Of a stretch of DNA of 33,579 bases, positions 1-8,567 are shown in pieces. The position numbers and the translations under genes were made by a program. Location of the stretch: assembly GCF_001913705.1 (NCBI RefSeq), contig NZ_MKQD01000041.1, forward strand, positions 1 through 33,579. The letters run 5' to 3'. Every line of letters starts with the position of its first letter. The stretch's first letter is position 1. Under the pieces are notes generated by a model, which was not told the DNA's origin, ran no database searches, and saw nothing but the letters and a program-made list of their open reading frames with translations. Origin of the DNA: Thalassotalea sp. PP2-459 (GTDB lineage: Bacteria; Pseudomonadota; Gammaproteobacteria; Enterobacterales; Alteromonadaceae).

Positions 1-161
1 CTTTCGTCGTCCTGACTCGCTCTAATAAGTATTTCCTATACAGAACCTTCTTGGCTTGTCCCCGAGAAGTGGATGCGCATTTTAGGGATTTTTACCGCGC
101 CGTCAACAACTATTTTCAATTTATTAGTAAAAGTCGTTTGATCGCTGAAATATCATACAAA
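1..161. other. Unassigned left edge
   Basis: No gene can be supported here. One plus-strand frame is open from the window edge to about 326, but most of it lies antisense to the 3' end of gmhB and it resembles no family I recognise. The edge may be the tail of a gene or repeat lying outside the window. The base composition before about position 110 is less AT-rich than what follows. Confidence 0.3.
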
Positions 162-698
162 TTATACAATAAACGAACGAGCATCTGCGATTTTAGTGAT
201 GCTACAGGCTGTTTCAAGCTGTCTATCATTATATTGACTCGCAACCAGTATTCGATTAACAACACCTGCGGATTCTGCTGCTTGCATATCAGAAACTTTA
301 TCACCAATAAACACACTTTTGTTTAAATCAACATGATGAATTTTTGCCGCTTGAAGTATCATACCTGGTTCAGGTTTACGACATTGACAGTCTTTAAGAT
401 ATTCACCTTTACCTTTCGTAGGGTGGTGAGGACAATACATTACATCTGTAATTCGACATTCACGCTGTTCAAATTGGTCTTTCATCCACTGTGTTAGCGT
501 AAGAAAGTCAGCTTCAGTGTACTTCCCTCTCGCTATTCCTGATTGGTTCGTTATTACAATTAGCAAGTAACCCAACTTAGATGCATGCTGACAAAGCTCG
601 AAGATCCCTTCTGTAAACTCAAAGTCTTGTTGTTGATAGACATAACCATGATCTACATTAATAATGCCATCACGATCTAAAAATAATGCTTTATTCAT
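162..698 (-). CDS. gmhB: D-glycero-beta-D-manno-heptose 1,7-bisphosphate 7-phosphatase
   Basis: This 178-residue HAD-superfamily phosphatase should remove the 7-phosphate of heptose bisphosphate in the cytoplasm, during ADP-heptose synthesis for the LPS inner core. Visible motifs are DRDG at residues 8-11 (nucleophile D8, acid/base D10), TNQSG at 50-54, K108 and GDKVSD at 132-137. The zinc-loop ligands C89, H91, C104 and C106 separate the GmhB/HisB-N type from other HAD enzymes. Length fits the family. The gene is separated from the upstream fabG-like gene by the terminator at 739-763, so it probably has its own promoter in 699-738. A histidinol-phosphatase activity is the main alternative, but no his genes are nearby. 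Confidence 0.9.
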   Translation of the reverse strand: MNKALFLDRDGIINVDHGYVYQQQDFEFTEGIFELCQHASKLGYLLIVITNQSGIARGKYTEADFLTLTQWMKDQFEQRECRITDVMYCPHHPTKGKGEYLKDCQCRKPEPGMILQAAKIHHVDLNKSVFIGDKVSDMQAAESAGVVNRILVASQYNDRQLETACSITKIADARSFIV

Positions 699-738
699 AA
701 CTTATTTAGATAACTCTATTATTTACAAGCTTAGATGA

Positions 739-763
739 AAAAAGCGAGTAAGACTCGCTTTTT
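739..763 (-). terminator. Intrinsic terminator after the icmF-acuI-SDR cluster
   Basis: A perfect 11-bp stem (739-749 pairs with 753-763, loop AAG) has a GCGAGT core and A/T arms, so it ends in a U-run on either strand. It lies just downstream of the SDR gene at 795-1556 and closes that transcription unit before gmhB. Confidence 0.8.
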
Positions 764-794
764 CCTAATTCATACTATTTAGTATAACTATCGA

Positions 795-1556
795 TTACAT
801 CGATAAGCCACCATCTATTTCAACCACTCTGCCAGTAAAGAATTCATTTTCAAAGATATACTTCACCGTATGGGCAATTTCATCTGCTTCACCAAGGCGG
901 CCAACAGGTTTCATTTTCTCTAAACGTTCACGCATTTCAGGTTTCATCGCATCTGTCATCGCAGTGCGTATAACACCTGGCGCGATTGCACCAACACGAA
1001 TATCATGACGACCAAGTTCTCTCGCCCAACACACTGTCATGGCGACAACGCCTGCTTTTGATGCAGCATAGTTGGTTTGACCCATATTGCCATTACGCGC
1101 GATAGAAGACATATTAATAATAACACCTTTACGCTTATTCTTGATCATATGAGCTGCGGCTTCTCTACCACATAAAAATACCCCCGTTAAATTAACATCA
1201 ATAACAGATTGAAACTGTTCAAGTGACATTTTTTTAACTATTTCACCATCTTTTGCTTTTAGTAGCATACCGTCTCGTAATATACCAGCGTTGTTAATCA
1301 ATCCATCAAAACCATTAAAGTCATCATTTATTTGGTTAAATGTTTGCTCAACTTCTGTTTCATTGGTCACGTTCGCTAAATAATATTTAGCCGTAGAACC
1401 CTCGGACTCAATTAAGCTTACTGTTTCTTTTAATAAATCTTCATTCAAATCGATTAATGCTAACTTTGCACCACTTGACGCTAAATTTATCGCCATTGCG
1501 CGGCCTAGTCCTTGTCCGCCACCAGTAATAGCAATGACTTTGTCTTGTATGTTCAT
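795..1556 (-). CDS. SDR-family 3-oxoacyl/3-hydroxyacyl reductase (FabG-like)
   Basis: A classical short-chain dehydrogenase/reductase of 253 residues. The Rossmann motif TGGGQGLG is at 11-18, NNAG at 88-91, the catalytic serine at 150/151 and YAASK at 163-167 (Tyr163, Lys167). The family interconverts 3-oxo and 3-hydroxy acyl thioesters, or other secondary alcohols, with NAD(P)H. It follows the AcuI-like reductase by only 8 bp and lies downstream of icmF, so a 3-hydroxyacyl-CoA substrate in branched or short acyl-CoA metabolism is more likely than fatty-acid synthesis. That assignment is inference from context. It is not in a fab cluster, so I give no symbol. Confidence 0.85.
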   Translation of the reverse strand: MNIQDKVIAITGGGQGLGRAMAINLASSGAKLALIDLNEDLLKETVSLIESEGSTAKYYLANVTNETEVEQTFNQINDDFNGFDGLINNAGILRDGMLLKAKDGEIVKKMSLEQFQSVIDVNLTGVFLCGREAAAHMIKNKRKGVIINMSSIARNGNMGQTNYAASKAGVVAMTVCWARELGRHDIRVGAIAPGVIRTAMTDAMKPEMRERLEKMKPVGRLGEADEIAHTVKYIFENEFFTGRVVEIDGGLSM

Positions 1557-1564
1557 AAATTCCT

Positions 1565-2581
1565 CTAATTATCTAATGATGCGTCTATTTCTACAATAGT
1601 TCTGGCTGTTACAGAGCCTTCTATGTAGGCATTAAATGCTGACTCTATGTTCTTGAATAAAATGGTTTTAGGGGCAATAAGTGATAATTGCGTCGGCTTA
1701 AGATCGGTTGCTATCCGTTGCCATGCTTTATCACGTACAGATAATGGCATTTCAACAGAGTTTATCCCTAACAAACTAACTCCTCGTAAAATAAATGGCA
1801 TGACTGTGGTGTCTAACTTAAAGCCTGCGGCTAAACCAATAGAAGCAATATTCCCCCATGGCACAACGGTTTTAGTTAACCATGCTAATATTTCATCACC
1901 AAGGTTGTCTACCGCACCACCCCAAATAGCTTTTTCTAATGGTCGTTTACCCATATCAAGCTCTCGACGGTCAACAATTTCACTTGCCCCCAATTGGGTT
2001 AAATAGTCGTGTTGATCTGGTTTACCGGTTAATGCAGCAACCCGATAGCCTATATTAGATAACATATTGATCGCGAAACTACCGACACCACCCGTAGCAC
2101 CAGTGACTAAAATTGTTCCTCGTTCTGGAATTTGCCCGTTGTCTTCCATACGTTGTACGGCAATAGCAGCAGTATAACCAGCCGTTCCTAAAGCCATAGC
2201 ATCTTTTAATGTTAACCCTGTAGGTAATGCAACAACAGCATCAGCTTTAACTCGTGCATATTCGGTATATCCGCCATCATAAAGTTCAGAAAGCTGTGCG
2301 CCACACACTAACACTTTATCACCTACTGAAAATCGCTGATCAGAAGAGGTAACGACTACACCTGATAGATCAATCCCCCCCACTAAAGGATAAGTACGTA
2401 ATATTTGGCCTTTACCCGTTGCGGCAAGAGCGTCTTTGTAGTTAATATCAGAATAGGCGACTTTAATAACAACTTCACCTTCAGTTAACTGTGCTAAAGA
2501 TATCTGCTCGAAACCACTACGAATTGATTTATCTTCGTTTCGGTGAATGCGAAATGCGGTAAATTTTTCAGGTATATTCAT
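1565..2581 (-). CDS. acuI: AcuI/YhdH-family acryloyl-CoA (quinone-like) reductase
   Basis: A zinc-independent medium-chain dehydrogenase of 338 residues. It has an N-terminal GroES-like domain (GDKV at 87-90) and a nucleotide-binding domain with GTAGYTA at 132-138 and LVTGATGGVGS at 158-168, both typical of the YhdH/AcuI group. Characterised AcuI proteins reduce acryloyl-CoA to propionyl-CoA with NADPH, which detoxifies acryloyl-CoA. The gene lies 120 bp downstream of icmF and 8 bp upstream of the SDR gene, so it probably acts on a short-chain enoyl-CoA. No DMSP lyase or acryloyl-CoA-forming gene is visible, so the substrate is uncertain. The symbol is a family-level assignment. Confidence 0.8.
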   Translation of the reverse strand: MNIPEKFTAFRIHRNEDKSIRSGFEQISLAQLTEGEVVIKVAYSDINYKDALAATGKGQILRTYPLVGGIDLSGVVVTSSDQRFSVGDKVLVCGAQLSELYDGGYTEYARVKADAVVALPTGLTLKDAMALGTAGYTAAIAVQRMEDNGQIPERGTILVTGATGGVGSFAINMLSNIGYRVAALTGKPDQHDYLTQLGASEIVDRRELDMGKRPLEKAIWGGAVDNLGDEILAWLTKTVVPWGNIASIGLAAGFKLDTTVMPFILRGVSLLGINSVEMPLSVRDKAWQRIATDLKPTQLSLIAPKTILFKNIESAFNAYIEGSVTARTIVEIDASLDN

Positions 2582-2646
2582 TGTAACGTAATGCCTTATT
2601 TATAAAAGTAGTTAAAGAACATACCCAAGTGTTTGAGCATGCACTA

Positions 2647-2694
2647 GGCGACTTTAGTATTAATCATACCAATCAGCATGGAATTAAAGTCGCC
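2647..2694. repeat. Inverted repeat between icmF and acuI
   Basis: A 10-bp perfect stem (2647-2656 with 2685-2694, GGCGACTTTA) encloses a 28-nt loop just after the icmF stop. It has no strong U-run. It may be an mRNA-stabilising or attenuating hairpin that lowers expression of the two downstream genes relative to icmF, or a REP-like palindrome. Confidence 0.55.
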
Positions 2695-2701
2695 AAACAA
2701 C

Positions 2702-5700
2702 TTACATATTTCGACGGTATTGACCACCAACATCAAACAATGCATTAACAATTTGTCCCAGCGAGCACACTTTACAAGCACTCATCATATGTTCAAATAG
2801 GTTTTCATGTTTAATGGCAGCGGCTTGAAGAACCGATAAGTCTTTATTTGCTTTATCTGCATGTGCTACATGCAAATTTGCTAACATATCAATTTGATAG
2901 TGCTTTTCTTCCTCAGTAGCACGAATAACTTCTGCAGGAATGACTGTTGGCGAACCTTTAGAACTTAAGAAGGTATTTACGCCAATGATTGGGTATTCAC
3001 CCGTATGTTTAAGGTTTTCATAATACAAGCTTTCTTCTTGAATTTTACTGCGTTGGTACATCGTTTCCATCGCCCCTAATACACCACCACGCTCTGTAAT
3101 ACGATCAAATTCAGTTAACACCGCTTCTTCGACGAGTTCAGTTAACTCTTCGATAATAAATGAGCCTTGGATAGGGTTTTCATTTTTCGCTAGCCCTAAC
3201 TCTCGGTTAATAATTAATTGAATTGCCATGGCGCGACGAACGCTATCCTCCGTTGGTGTTGTGATTGCTTCATCATACGCGTTGGTATGTAACGAGTTAC
3301 AGTTATCATATATTGCATATAACGCCTGCAATGTGGTGCGAATATCGTTAAAATCAATTTCTTGCGCATGTAACGAGCGACCAGAGGTTTGAATGTGATA
3401 CTTCAACATTTGTGCACGAGCATTTGCGTTATACTTCATTTTCATGGCTTTTGACCATATTCTACGAGCTACGCGACCAATTACAGCATATTCAGGGTCA
3501 ATACCATTTGAAAAGAAAAATGACAGGTTTGGTCCAAATTCATTGATGTCCATCCCTCTACTTAAGTAATATTCTACAAACGTAAAACCATTCGCTAAGG
3601 TTAATGCTAACTGCGTGATTGGGTTAGCACCTGCTTCTGCAATATGATATCCAGAGATAGAAACTGAATAAAAGTTACGAACACCTTTATCAATAAAATA
3701 CTCTTGCACATCCCCCATTAGACGCAATGCAAATTCGGTAGAGAAAATACAAGTATTTTGCGCTTGATCTTCTTTTAATATATCGGCTTGCACTGTACCG
3801 CGAACTTGCGTCAATGTTTTCGCTTTTATTTCGCTGTAAACATCGGCTGGTAAAACTTGATCACCAGTTACCCCCAATAGCATTAGCCCTAAACCGTCAT
3901 TTCCTTCTGGTAACGCTCCTTGATAGCTTGGCTTTTCACCTTCTTTACCTTTATAAATCGCCTTAATCTTTGCTTCAACTTCTTTTTCCAGTTGATGCTC
4001 TTTGATATAAAGTTCACATTGCTGGTCAATGGCAGCATTTAAAAAGAAACCTAAGAGGATTGGTGCAGGACCATTAATAGTCATCGATACAGATGTAGCA
4101 GGATCTGCTAAGTTAAAACCTGAATAAAGTTTCTTTGCGTCATCTAAACAACATATTGAGACCCCTGCATTACCAATTTTTCCGTAAATATCAGGTCGAA
4201 TATCAGGGTCATTACCATAAAGCGTTACTGAGTCAAATGCTGTTGACAATCGTTTTGCTGGCATGCCTTTAGATACATAATGAAAACGACGATTAGTTCT
4301 TTCTGGACCACCTTCACCGGCAAACATACGCGTAGGGTCTTCACCTTCACGTTTAAAAGGAAATAAACCAGCAGTATAAGGAAACTCACCAGGAACGTTC
4401 TCTTGCAAGCTCCATCTAAGAATATCCCCCCAGCCCTGATACTTAGGTAAACACACTTTTGGAATATCCAACTGAGATAATGATTTAGAGTGGGTTTCTA
4501 TCGACAGTTCTTTATTTCGAACTTGGAATTTAAAAAGTGGTGCTTTGTATTTTTCAACTTTTTCATGCCACTGTTCTATTATCAATTTATTTTTTGGGTC
4601 GAGCTCTAACGCGACGGTATCAAAAAGTGTTTGAAGATTTTCAGCGAGTGCCTTGCCAGTTTCTTCATTGCTTTCATTGGCCGCATTCATGGCTTGTTGA
4701 ATACCATAAAGCTTTTGTGCAACGGTTGCTTGAGCTTCTACCCATTCATCATAACCGCGGTTATTATCTGCAATTTCAGATAAATAACGTGTACGTTTGC
4801 CTGGAATAACACTTGCTTTTTCCGCTTGAGTTCCTTCAAGCGCTAGCACGTCAGCTTTTAATGCATCTGATTTTTGCGCCAATTCACTGATCACTTTATT
4901 ATAAAGCTCTGTCATACCGCGATCATTAAATTGAGAAGCAATCGTGCCAAAAACAGGTACTTCGTCATCACCTGCTTCAAACATGCCACGATTACGTTTG
5001 TATTGCTTTTTAACATCACGTAATGCATCTTGCGCACCGCGTTTATCGAATTTATTTACCGCTATGATGTCGGCAAAGTCGAGCATATCTATCTTTTCTA
5101 ATTGTGTAGCAGCACCATATTCTGGCGTCATTACATAGAGTGATACATCTGAATGTTCTTCAATTTCAGTATCTGATTGGCCAATACCTGAGGTTTCAAG
5201 AATAATTAAATCAAAATCAGCTGCTTTTAAAATATCTAACGTATCATTAACATAAACAGATAAGGCTAAATTTGATTGGCGAGTTGCAAGAGAGCGCATA
5301 TACACACGGTCATTGTTTACTGCATTCATACGAATTCTATCGCCAAGCAGTGCACCACCTGTTTTTCGTTTAGAGGGATCAACCGAAACGATAGCAATTT
5401 TATTGTCTTGGGTTGCTAACAAAAACCGCCTGATTAACTCATCCACTAAAGAAGATTTACCCGCGCCACCTGTACCTGTAATACCAAGAACGGGTGTTTT
5501 ACTCACTGATGCAATTTTTTTAATTTTATCTAATGCTGTTTTATTTTCTTCTGGGGCATTTTCTGTTGCGGAGATTAAGCGTGCAATAGCTTGTTTATCG
5601 TTTTTCTTTAGATTGGCTACATCATCTTTTTTAACATTGACGCCTGTTTTAAAGTCGCAACGCATGATCATATCATCAATCATGCCTTGTAAACCAAGCT

Positions 5701-6082
5701 CTCTACCGTCATCAGGAGCATAAATACGTGTAATACCGTATTCGTGTAGCATCTTAATTTCTTCAGGTAATATTACACCACCACCACCACCAACAATGCG
5801 AATGTGCTCACAGCCACGTTCTTTTAACAAGTCATACATATATTTAAAGTATTCGTTGTGCCCACCTTGATAAGAGGTCATGGCGATTGCATTTGCATCT
5901 TCTTGAATAGCCGTATTCACAACTTCTTCTACACTACGGTCATGACCAAGGTGAATGACCTCTACACCACTCGCCTGCAAAATTCTGCGCATTATATTGA
6001 TCGCGGCATCGTGACCATCAAATAAAGAAGCTGCTGTTACAACGCGTACTTTATTTTTTAATTGATATCTTTCTGTCGTCAT
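2702..6082 (-). CDS. icmF: Fused isobutyryl-CoA mutase with G-protein chaperone
   Basis: A 1126-residue adenosylcobalamin enzyme fusing three parts of the acyl-CoA mutase system. The N-terminal B12-binding domain has DGHDAAIN at 22-29 (His24 as the lower cobalt ligand) and a GGGGG run at 98-102. The MeaI/MeaB-type GTPase domain has a Walker [10 protein letters not shown] at 203-211, ETSGIGQSD at 296-304 and NKFD at 343-346. The C-terminal half is the mutase barrel, with a segment reading [16 protein letters not shown]. This order is that of IcmF, not of two-subunit methylmalonyl-CoA mutase. IcmF interconverts isobutyryl- and n-butyryl-CoA, and homologues also convert isovaleryl- to pivalyl-CoA. 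It is first in a unit with the AcuI-like and SDR genes and diverges from an AraC-type regulator. No B12 riboswitch is visible upstream. Confidence 0.93.
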   Translation of the reverse strand: MTTERYQLKNKVRVVTAASLFDGHDAAINIMRRILQASGVEVIHLGHDRSVEEVVNTAIQEDANAIAMTSYQGGHNEYFKYMYDLLKERGCEHIRIVGGGGGVILPEEIKMLHEYGITRIYAPDDGRELGLQGMIDDMIMRCDFKTGVNVKKDDVANLKKNDKQAIARLISATENAPEENKTALDKIKKIASVSKTPVLGITGTGGAGKSSLVDELIRRFLLATQDNKIAIVSVDPSKRKTGGALLGDRIRMNAVNNDRVYMRSLATRQSNLALSVYVNDTLDILKAADFDLIILETSGIGQSDTEIEEHSDVSLYVMTPEYGAATQLEKIDMLDFADIIAVNKFDKRGAQDALRDVKKQYKRNRGMFEAGDDEVPVFGTIASQFNDRGMTELYNKVISELAQKSDALKADVLALEGTQAEKASVIPGKRTRYLSEIADNNRGYDEWVEAQATVAQKLYGIQQAMNAANESNEETGKALAENLQTLFDTVALELDPKNKLIIEQWHEKVEKYKAPLFKFQVRNKELSIETHSKSLSQLDIPKVCLPKYQGWGDILRWSLQENVPGEFPYTAGLFPFKREGEDPTRMFAGEGGPERTNRRFHYVSKGMPAKRLSTAFDSVTLYGNDPDIRPDIYGKIGNAGVSICCLDDAKKLYSGFNLADPATSVSMTINGPAPILLGFFLNAAIDQQCELYIKEHQLEKEVEAKIKAIYKGKEGEKPSYQGALPEGNDGLGLMLLGVTGDQVLPADVYSEIKAKTLTQVRGTVQADILKEDQAQNTCIFSTEFALRLMGDVQEYFIDKGVRNFYSVSISGYHIAEAGANPITQLALTLANGFTFVEYYLSRGMDINEFGPNLSFFFSNGIDPEYAVIGRVARRIWSKAMKMKYNANARAQMLKYHIQTSGRSLHAQEIDFNDIRTTLQALYAIYDNCNSLHTNAYDEAITTPTEDSVRRAMAIQLIINRELGLAKNENPIQGSFIIEELTELVEEAVLTEFDRITERGGVLGAMETMYQRSKIQEESLYYENLKHTGEYPIIGVNTFLSSKGSPTVIPAEVIRATEEEKHYQIDMLANLHVAHADKANKDLSVLQAAAIKHENLFEHMMSACKVCSLGQIVNALFDVGGQYRRNM

Positions 6083-6303
6083 ATTGGGTCTCTTTAGTTA
6101 AGCAATGTTACTTACTATTTTTTGCAACATCTAACTACAGGCGTTGAACTACAACTATTGATCACATTTGCTAATTTCGCTAATCGTCAACGCGATCTTA
6201 ATGAAAAGTAATAATTTTTTTGTGCCTGCTTGTTATTACAGTTTCTATCTTGAAACCATTAAATCACATATAAAGTAAGGACAACATTGATATTATTGTT
6301 TCA
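6083..6303. promoter_or_regulatory. Divergent promoter region icmF / araC-type gene
   Basis: These 221 AT-rich bases must hold the promoters of both divergent genes. I see no clear -35/-10 pair that I would defend, no cobalamin-riboswitch box and no LiuR-type palindrome. AAGG at 6277-6280 is too far from the ATG at 6304 for a normal ribosome binding site. In the araC frame the sequence stays open upstream to an ATT at 6286, so that gene's start is uncertain. Confidence 0.5.
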
Positions 6304-7215
6304 ATGATGGACTATATTGTTATTATTGACATGGTTTCTAAAACAATGAATACCGTATATACAACACGCTCATTCGCCGATATTCGCTTAATCATTCCTA
6401 AGTTCTTGTTAGAAAAGTTAAAAGTGCACCCTTTAACGGCAGGGCTTTACCCTACTGCCCTCGGCAAATACTCACAACAATATTTCACCACCATTGAACA
6501 AGCTCGTGCAGACCAGCACCAACTTATTTATTGCCAATATGGTGAAGGTATTTTGAGTTACAAACATAAAAAACGCACGGTAAAGCGTGGCGATCTTGTA
6601 TTGATATCACCTAACCAACCTTTTCAATACCAACGAAAAAGTGGTAGTAAAAATGCCGTTTATTGGATTCATTTTACAGGAAAATTAGCTGATGATTTCG
6701 CAGAACGTTTATTAATGAAAATGGAAGATGGTTTAGGTTTTGTTAATGTACAAGAAAATATCTATAAAGATTACGATAACCTGATTGCCTTAGGTAGCAG
6801 AGGCTATACAGCAACCAACGTTATCCATGCCGTTCATGTACTACAACAAACGTTAAGCTTTTTAGCGCTGCAATTGAGAATAGAGTCGTTTAATAAAGGT
6901 TCTAGCTTTAGTATTGACGCTATAGACGACTTAATGAGAGACAACCTGAGTCAAGAGCTGAATTTAGATACCCTCGCCCACTATAGCCAACTATCAAAAT
7001 TCCATTTTGCTAAAAAGTTTAAAGAACTCACAGATACATCACCTATACAGTACTTTATCAATATGAAGATGCAACAAGCCTGTTTTCAACTAGATAATAC
7101 GACAGAAACCATCAAGCAGATTGGCGAATCATTAGGATATGGTGATCCCTATTATTTTTCACGGTTATTTAAAAAAGTTGTTGGAATGTCACCAAAACGA
7201 TATAGAGGAAATTAG
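6304..7215 (+). CDS. AraC-family transcriptional regulator
   Basis: A 303-residue regulator. An N-terminal cupin-like ligand-binding region (about 50-190) is followed by a C-terminal double helix-turn-helix (about 200-303). The second HTH ends in the family signature with YGDPYYFSRLFKK and GMSPKRYRGN at the very C-terminus. This type usually senses a small molecule, often a sugar, and activates neighbouring genes. It diverges from icmF, while the chitinase locus lies on its other side, so either could be its target. The start is uncertain: ATG at 6304 lacks a good RBS, and ATGs at 6331 and 6346 are alternatives giving a more usual N-terminus. Its last ~175 bp are repeated at 8304-8478. This copy keeps the HTH consensus better, so I take it as the functional one. 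Confidence 0.88.
   Translation: MMDYIVIIDMVSKTMNTVYTTRSFADIRLIIPKFLLEKLKVHPLTAGLYPTALGKYSQQYFTTIEQARADQHQLIYCQYGEGILSYKHKKRTVKRGDLVLISPNQPFQYQRKSGSKNAVYWIHFTGKLADDFAERLLMKMEDGLGFVNVQENIYKDYDNLIALGSRGYTATNVIHAVHVLQQTLSFLALQLRIESFNKGSSFSIDAIDDLMRDNLSQELNLDTLAHYSQLSKFHFAKKFKELTDTSPIQYFINMKMQQACFQLDNTTETIKQIGESLGYGDPYYFSRLFKKVVGMSPKRYRGN
7041..7215 (+). repeat. Direct repeat, copy 1 (3' end of araC-type gene)
   Basis: This segment recurs exactly 1263 bp downstream at 8304-8478 with no indels. I count 7 differences in 175 bp, four of them in the first 22 bp; the last ~80 bp are identical. Similarity stops abruptly after the TAG stop codon, since 7216 onward and 8479 onward are unrelated. Confidence 0.95.
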
Positions 7216-7700
7216 AAAGCATTAATAACGAATAAAATAGATAACGATATTGCATTCACGAACATATGCGGAATTAGTGCCGCTGAGAAACCTTTAATAC
7301 TCGAGTATTTATACCAAACGATATAACTATGGCTGAAGATATAAAAATTCCAAAAGGTGCCAAAGACTTTCATCGGTGAAATTAATCCATGTAAAAAAGC
7401 CCAAGTCAATGATGAAACCAAACAAATTTGCCAATTACACAATGAGGTTTTAAGAAGACTTTTCAAAAAGACAATTAACAAAAATGTTTCAACAATTGGC
7501 GCAAAAACAACAGTACCAAATATGTCAAATATGGACATCTTAGGTTTAGAAAAAGCAACTAAAAGTTCGATTTGTAATAAAGTTGCACTGTGGAACACAA
7601 TTGACACTATTAACAAAGAACCAAAAAATGCAGACAAGCTAGCTATACAAACCGAGATTGCGAAAGAATTATTTCGATTGGGTAAAATAAAGGTCTTCAT
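7212..7700 (-). CDS. Small CPBP-like intramembrane protease-family protein
   Basis: A 162-residue, very hydrophobic protein with about four to five membrane segments. Remnants of the CPBP/Abi (CAAX protease, bacteriocin-processing) motifs are seen: E71 in VETFLL for motif 1, FLHG with H104 for motif 2, and HMFVN with H145/N149 for motif 3. Motif 1 lacks the usual second glutamate and the arginine, so activity is doubtful. It converges on the araC-type gene and the two stop codons share bases 7213-7214; its own stop lies inside the repeated araC tail. It is very AT-rich and has no good RBS before the ATG at 7700. This looks like acquired DNA. The family call is moderate; it could be an unrelated membrane protein. 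Confidence 0.55.
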   Translation of the reverse strand: MKTFILPNRNNSFAISVCIASLSAFFGSLLIVSIVFHSATLLQIELLVAFSKPKMSIFDIFGTVVFAPIVETFLLIVFLKSLLKTSLCNWQICLVSSLTWAFLHGLISPMKVFGTFWNFYIFSHSYIVWYKYSSIKGFSAALIPHMFVNAISLSILFVINAF

Positions 7701-8286
7701 AAATAAAATATGAAAGGAAGAGTCACCTCTACCTTAACAATTATTAACCGTGAAAGCCCCCCGTGTATCTACTGGGAGACAGTGGACGTCCGCTCGCCAA
7801 GGCTATTTTAAGTCCTTCCCAAGCTAATTGGAAAGCAGCCAAGGAATTATCCACCGTTTACACTTTTTATCTCATTTATATTCAAATCTCGCATTGTATT
7901 ATCTCCATATAGTTGCCCTTCATTGGGCATGCGATTCGTTGTTTCTTATACTGAATCAACAGTTTATTTACTCACTAAAATTAACTTATATGTTGTTAAT
8001 AAAAGTCAGTCTCTCTTTATCTATAATGAAGTAACATAAGCATCACTTTATTAGAAAATCCCTTGAGTCTAAGCTAAATAATTCATTACACATCCATCTA
8101 TATTCCAGCAATATGGTTTGAGAAATCGTGATTAAAAATCTATAAGTGCTGATCATTTCAATCTTATATTCCCAATAGGCCGACAGAATTAATGTAGCAG
8201 CGAATTACATCCTTTTATAGCCAAGCGCAATTTCATTTGAAGATAAAACTAGTAAGTAACATTAGTATTGTCAAATTTTAACTTTA
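7701..8286. other. Gene-poor segment inside the duplicated-araC interval
   Basis: About 590 bp with no convincing gene. A plus-strand frame at 7828-8034 is open for 68 codons but has no RBS, family resemblance or plausible composition. The part at about 7750-7850 is clearly more GC-rich than the rest, and 8035-8290 is extremely AT-rich, which suggests that pieces of different origin were joined. Confidence 0.5.
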
Positions 8287-8478
8287 AAATTAAATAATAG
8301 TTCACCCATACAATATTATATCAATATGAAGATGCAACAAGCCTGTTTTCAACTAGGTAATACGACAGAAACCATCATGCAGATTGGCGAATTATTAGGA
8401 TATGGTGATCCCTATTATTTTTCACGGTTATTTAAAAAAGTTGTTGGAATGTCACCAAAACGATATAGAGGAAATTAG
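8287..8478 (+). pseudogene. Truncated duplicate of the araC-type gene 3' end
   Basis: Read in the same frame as the gene at 6304-7215, this stretch encodes a recognisable C-terminal HTH tail of about 60 residues, ending in the identical GMSPKRYRGN and TAG. It has no start, no N-terminus and no first HTH. The strong match begins at 8304, and a weaker protein-level match (NSSP against DTSP) reaches back a few codons. Substitutions such as Asp to Gly, Lys to Met and Ser to Leu hit positions usually conserved in the second HTH, consistent with decay. It is either the original 3' end displaced by an insertion or a leftover from a tandem duplication. Confidence 0.85.
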
Positions 8479-8497
8479 GGTTTATATTATAAAAAAA

Positions 8498-8523
8498 ACC
8501 GTAAATACCGAGGTATTTACGGT
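8498..8523 (-). terminator. Intrinsic terminator of the chitinase gene
   Basis: A perfect 12-bp inverted repeat (8498-8509 with 8512-8523, ACCGTAAATACC) is preceded on the plus strand by eight A residues at 8491-8498. On the minus strand this is a hairpin followed by a U-run, 45 bp after the GH18 stop codon. It has no U-run in the plus direction. Confidence 0.8.
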
Positions 8524-8567
8524 GGCATATATTAGGGAAAGTCTAATTTGCCTACGTGTGAACTGTG

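Noticed and set aside
51-326. Plus-strand frame of 91 codons at the left edge
   Set aside because: More than half is antisense to the well-supported gmhB gene, and the rest resembles no protein family.
2665-2680. ATACCAATCAGCAT resembling the end of the 30932-31242 element
   Set aside because: Only part of the 13-bp end matches and there is no partner end; the surrounding hairpin explains the sequence.
6083-6303. Cobalamin riboswitch before the B12-dependent icmF gene
   Set aside because: No B12-box-like segment or adenosylcobalamin aptamer pattern could be found on the minus strand.
7357-7713. Plus-strand frame of 118 codons
   Set aside because: Antisense to the membrane protein at 7212-7700, whose hydrophobic pattern and CPBP-like motifs make it the better choice.
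7828-8034. 68-codon frame in the gene-poor interval
   Set aside because: No ribosome site, no similarity, and residue composition typical of translated AT-rich DNA.
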